This document shows, piece after piece, positions 38,901 through 44,900 of a stretch of 55,566 bases of DNA (positions are counted from its first letter, which is position 1; each line of letters begins with the position of its first letter). The stretch comes from Priapulus caudatus. Lineage: Eukaryota > Priapulida > Priapulimorpha > Priapulimorphida > Priapulidae. A program made the translations under genes and the position numbers. Location: the NCBI RefSeq assembly GCF_000485595.1, contig NW_014577084.1:879695-935260 (forward strand), written 5' to 3'. Below the pieces are notes generated by a model, which was not told the DNA's origin, searched no databases, and saw only the letters and a program-made list of their open reading frames with translations.

Positions 38901-41900
38901 GAAATTGGGTCAAGTTCTGCTTATTTGATCGGACTGTCACCCTCCTACATTTATTTTTAGTGCAGGTATTTAGGGGATAGTTTTATGTGCGCATTCTCAC
39001 GTAGTTGTTGTTTCCTGTTGTTGCAGAAATTTTGGTTGACATGGCAACTGTAGAGGCACAGGCATTTGGTCCTGAGGCTTTGGTTGGCATGAAGGTGGTG
39101 GAGTACATTCCACCCACTCCACAGGGGGTGCCACATCCCAACGCGCAAGCTTTATCACAGCAGCAACAGCAGCAGCAGCAGCAATCACTACGGGACTCGC
39201 TGGCCCAGGGCCGACCAATGCCACTCTCGGCACCCTTGCCTCAGCATCAGCAGAAAGCTGCACATATGCAGCAGCAACAGCAGCAGCAACAGAAAGAACA
39301 TCATCATCACCAACGTTAGTTTTTTCTTACATAAATTAATTGTATGGCCACCTCTGTTTCGTGGTAGCATTACAGTTAGAATATAGAATATATATATATT
39401 TATACGTATAGAATCATAGCCACATATCAGTCGTATGCCTCATCTTGATAAGTAAACGATTGTTGGTTTAAAACAATGCTGTGCAGTTCTAAGAGTTGAT
39501 TAGTTGTCGTTTCTCGTATCATTCACCAATTTTTCATTGCTTACAATTTTGTTGTGTGAATTCAATGTTTTTTGTCTATTTTCTATGGTATAGGGCCTAT
39601 ACTTCCAGCATCAATGACCTCAAATGCCACGCCAGGCACCCACCCACATCCCACGATAGAGCCCGAGAAGTTTGCTTGCCACTGGCTACAATCCAGCTTT
39701 GAGGAACACCCAGGAAGCTCCTATCCAAAGGTGGACATGTACACTGAGTATTTAGGCGCAACTAGCAAGCTAGGCAGGGCTGCCATCCTCAACTCCACGA
39801 AGTTTGCTGAATGCCTTAAGTGAGTGCAATTCATCATAATTTGTATGATTTCTATTTGTTTATGATAATCAGTTACTCACTGGTTGTTATCATTTATCTT
39901 GAACTTGATATAATGTCATTATTATGCATTCTTACATTGTAAGAAAATATATGTGGTGGTAGCCTCTCAATGATGAGTTAATCCTCGCCTCACTCTAAAC
40001 ATTGAATTTACTATGTAGAAAAGTATTCCCTAAAGCCGGGGTCAAGAAGGTAGAGCTCGGCGGTGGCGGATCAGTACAACATCATGACAGACTACGAAGA
40101 AAACATCCAGTTCCATCAGCAAAACAGCAGCCTTGTAAGTTACCCCTATCAGTATCACATTGCTTTTCTTCATGTTTCATAGCCATTAATCCATGTTGAC
40201 AACAGCAAGCTTCTAACTTCTAACATTGCGTTTATTGCTCACAGTAACCTGACTGCAAAACAGTTTTCTAGCTTGTTTAAATTGCATTTAATCATATATG
40301 TGGACATGTATGTAATACACTATACTGTGTGCACAAATTTATGACAAAATGCTTATTCAATATGCTTATTCAATAGAAGCACTGTCTTGTTACTGTGAAC
40401 AACAAGCCTTTCTGTGTGTTACTTGACCTAAATGCTTGGCATGATGGTGAAATTTGTTCACCTGTAGGGAAATTAAAACCTTGTTCTCCAGTGACTAATA
40501 TCCGTTTAGATACGCAATTTTACAACGTTATCAATGCCCATAATGCTAACAAGTTGTGGCCAAAATAATTATGCAAAATGGTATTACTTGACTATTAACC
40601 CTAGCTAATATAGTCTTGGGAGTGGTAGCAGTTTCGGGTGACTGGTGGTATGACAGGCCACATTGCTCTTGCAGCATTGCAGCAGGAGGTTGCACACTCA
40701 CCCTCCCTACCTGTATCACATCCAACACCCACTAACACTGCCACTACCGCTACTGCTGTGCTACCAACACAGCAGGCTAGCTGGAAAGGTGAACGTTCTT
40801 ATGGCTTTCTACTAACATGCCCTTGCCTCTGGTGTTGCTTGGATGCAATGATTGTTTTACAGAAATTCTTTAAAACTTGTTACCAAGCTGTTATTAAGAA
40901 ATAGATGATCTATTGATTGATATGTAAAAGTCTGATTATGTTGTGCTTTTGGTATATCAAAACCTAATCACAATAATAAAATCAGTTAAAACTAATACAC
41001 CCAATGATTTTTTTGGTGTTCTCTATTGAATACTGTGTTTTTCACTCCCTGTTTGGTTATCATAATGATTATCGATATCTCTTGTCCTGCAGGGTACCAG
41101 CGGCCACCTCCACCCACATCCTTGCCTACGCCTTCCCGCCCTGAACGGCCAGTTAGCCGGGGCAGTAACAGCAGCCGTCTTTCGACTCCACTGTCACCAT
41201 CTCAGATCCGTTTCCCAATGTTGCCTGCGCACCTGCGCAGCCAGTCCCCTTCCACTCCTCCGTCAGGTCAGGCCTCTCCTAACATGTTTTCCCCCGCCTC
41301 GCCACTTCTCTCAGCACAACTCAACAGCCCAGCTAGTGATGGGGGTTTGGCAATTCAGCCTGGCCAGTTCAAGTCTCGGGATCACGGTACATCCACGCCG
41401 TCTGGTAATGCGGGACAGAAATACCCATCCATTCAGCAAGCATTGTTAGGTAGGTATCATATGCTTGGCATGTTAGCTGTTGGTTATCTGAGCCCCACTG
41501 TAAATTCTTACTCATGAGAATCTCGTGCTATACAGCTTCTAGTACCTATTAGTTAACTATGTGTGCTTCGTAATTTGAGCTGTAGAATTTTTCCAGTATG
41601 TGCCGTATCACTAGTTATTATCGCTATGTTTTTTTCTGCAGCCAAGAGCAAAGATACACGATCTCTTCCATCACCAACTCAACATGGTCAGTTATCACCT
41701 AGCAACAATACCAGTCTCATCAAAAGCTTGCTGGCTACTAAGGTGACACAGAACATGCAGCATCGTGCTCAAAACCAGCAGAACAAAAGAACAGGAGTGA
41801 CGTCACCAGGCAGCCCGCGTTCACCTCAGCAGCCATCACTTAGCAACCCGTGTGTGCCACACGAGTTTCACCACGGCAACCAGCACCATTCGTATCACCA

Positions 41901-44900
41901 GGCAGTGATAAGTTCAGCATCCCCCCTGCAATCCCATCCTGGGGAGCAGCAGGACTGGACATCTGGCAGTGATAGAACCTCTAAATCTCAATCCTCAATG
42001 GGCCGAAGCAGACCGACCGCTCCGCCGAAGTCTCCCCTTTCTGGTGGCCAGCCGTGGTCGCACAGGGGTCCGGCAGAGGCGTTGCCGGAGAGAGGGGTGG
42101 GGGGTGGCAGCGGCGCGGACCCTGTGCAGCTGGGCGAACATGCGGCATCGACGGCTGGGGCGCGCATCACGTCAGAGTGCCGGAACGAGCACAGCGGGAT
42201 TTTCTGCGAGCCATCATCGGAGACGGGTGAGCAGCAACCTCGGCTCAATTCAGGGAGTGCAACTAGTCAAGGGACCAGCGGTGTCTTCTCTGCGGCATCT
42301 CAGACTGAGACGGGTGCGGCCAGAAACGAACTGATCGGTAGTGGGCCCCCACATCCAGCTACAAATGGCGTCAACGGCTGCCTGAGTTCGCCCAGTGGCA
42401 GCGCGTCATCGAGAGACAATGCAGAGATGGCCGGCGGCAAACAACCGCAAAACGGGCATGGTGGAATGCCGTGCCGGATTCAGGAGACGCCTCGTGCTGG
42501 AAACCCCGACCACAGCCCCGTCACCATGGAAACGGAGGGAAAACTAAGCAATGGTCCTATCTTCACCGGTGCTGAGAAGGGGCGAAGTGAGGCGGAGATG
42601 GCATCCGAAATCCTGAAAGAGGCAAAGGAGGCTGCGCTCTCAGATCTCATCACAGACAAAGCAGTGTTCCTGAACGGCTTCTGTGAGTCTCCCCACGTGA
42701 AGAGCTTTGACTCTATTGTAAATCACGTCGGAAATGGAGATACCGGTGCTGAAGCTTTGCAGAATGCTATGAAAACCCCGAAAGCTGATGCTCTTGATGC
42801 AGTGCGAAATGTGCCGCAAGAAAACAACATGGCGGTGGCGAGTGAAGAGAAAACAAATCTGAATCATGAACCTCCTGTAGATAGCTGTGTGAATAAATCG
42901 GAGGTGGATGTTGGTTCTGTGTCGTGTAACAAGGTACAGGATAACTGCAGGCCACAGATGCTTGTGGGAGAGCAGAGCAAGTGTGATGTGGTGCAATCTG
43001 ACATGACCCAAGTTAGTGAGAATGTGACACTGGCTGGTTGTGACAAGCCTGCTTCACAGCATTTACCTGTGTCAAAGCAGGTGCCCATAAATGACTTCAA
43101 GGGGCAAGTTTCATCTGCACAAATGTTACAGCATCAGGACTTCCATAAACATGTGGTTAAGGAAGAAAAGCCCAGCCCTATGGATGTAGATACAGAAGTA
43201 TCTACTCTCCCTAACAAACTTAAGCAGAAATCCTGCTTGCTAGGCGAACTGTTGGAATCGACGTCGGTTGAAAAGCCGCCAATTTCGTTGAATATAAACA
43301 GTGCAAGAGCAGCTGAGAAAAAGACCGATAGTATGTTTGTGCCCGTGAGCCAGAACAGTGCCATGCAAGGCTTTATTGCGCGCCCTGCAGTGGTGCTACC
43401 TAGTAGACAGCTAGGTGCTCTACCGGGGCAGTTGCCACAGCCGTATGTGTCAGTACCCTCCACTATCACACCTACGAAGCGTCCGTCCACTGAGCCATCC
43501 GCAGGCCCCAACTCAAAGCGCCCAGCACCCCCGCCGTTTTCCCAAAGAAATGTCCCGAGCCCCATGCAGATATCATCGCCGCCCAGCCTCAACACAGCAC
43601 CTGCACCGCATAGCCCGATCTTGAAGTTGGCCCTAGAGAAATCGTCAGCTGTGAAAGGTGCGACATCACCACGTAGAGCTGGAGCAACAACTCCAAAATC
43701 TGTGCCAAAGATGCCTGTGGCCACATGCTCGCGACCAGCCGCCACCAAGAGTAACACCTCCCAGTCAAATACTCACAGCTCGACAGCTGCACACCAAAGA
43801 AATACAGGTATTTGTCCCCGATTTTCTTTTGGTGCAGGGCAAGATTTGTGTTCAGATGCACTGGGGCATGTGCCACTGGCAATAATGCTTTGTAAGGATA
43901 CACTCGAGCTTTTATTCGAAATTTAATTGATTTTTCATTTTCATTATTCGATGGCTAACAGTAGGTGGCACATGCTTATTTCTTCATATAACAATAATAC
44001 ATGTGAACTTTCAGAGCGTTTTGATTGCGTGCGTACGTGTGTAGTGAGCCTTAGCCTTTAAAACACTGATGACGTCAGAGACATGATACAACCAGCCTTT
44101 TCACAGTATTCATTATGCTAGAATCTGTTGCACGCAGGCGGTCGATCAATGTAAAAAGTAGATTCTGATGTTTGCCATAGTAGCCGATGTATAAATGGAT
44201 ATTTCTCTGTCGTTACAACTCTGAATAATTAAATTTTACACGTTTTAATGGTTACACTTGCTGTAAAAAAGCGCGTCATGGCTTGTTATTAAGTGCCGTT
44301 TTTATGGTTGTTTATGTGCATAAATTTTCAATCTGAACATACATATGCCTTAAATTTGAGGCAGTTTTCTAATTTTTTATTGTAAATATTAAATTTAAAA
44401 TTCTGACGTGAAATTTTGGTGCATATGCTGCTTAACTTGTGGCGAAAAAATGTTGATTTCATACTCTGTGGTAATTGAGAAATATCCAACATGTCCAATG
44501 TGTTGTCACATAATTAGGTGCTGGAATTTCTCATGAAATTTTATGGCTTGAGCATCTGATACATCTCATCTATAAATGAAACGTGTGATTGATTCGTTTT
44601 ATTTGTCAATAAATGGTTGCTCTTCATTAGAGCAATATACCTGTGCGAAAGAGTGTATCCTTAATGGATGGCTTAATATGAAAACAAGTTTTGATTAAAT
44701 TGTGTGTGAGCTAGCCTTTATATCACTGTAAAGACACGCTTGCCCTGTATTATTCAGTTGTAAGACTGCGTAATTCATGTATTTCATTTTTTTAAACTTG
44801 CACCTGTTAAAAAGAAACTAAGGAGGTTGTGTTTCAGGTGTTGAGAATGATATTATAGTAGTGAACTGTACCATAACGCATCTATGAACAATAATCTCCA

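Noticed and set aside
41988-43757. Minus-strand frames up to 207 codons opposite ARID2 exon 15
   Set aside because: Shadows of a biased, GC-rich real exon; no independent protein features.
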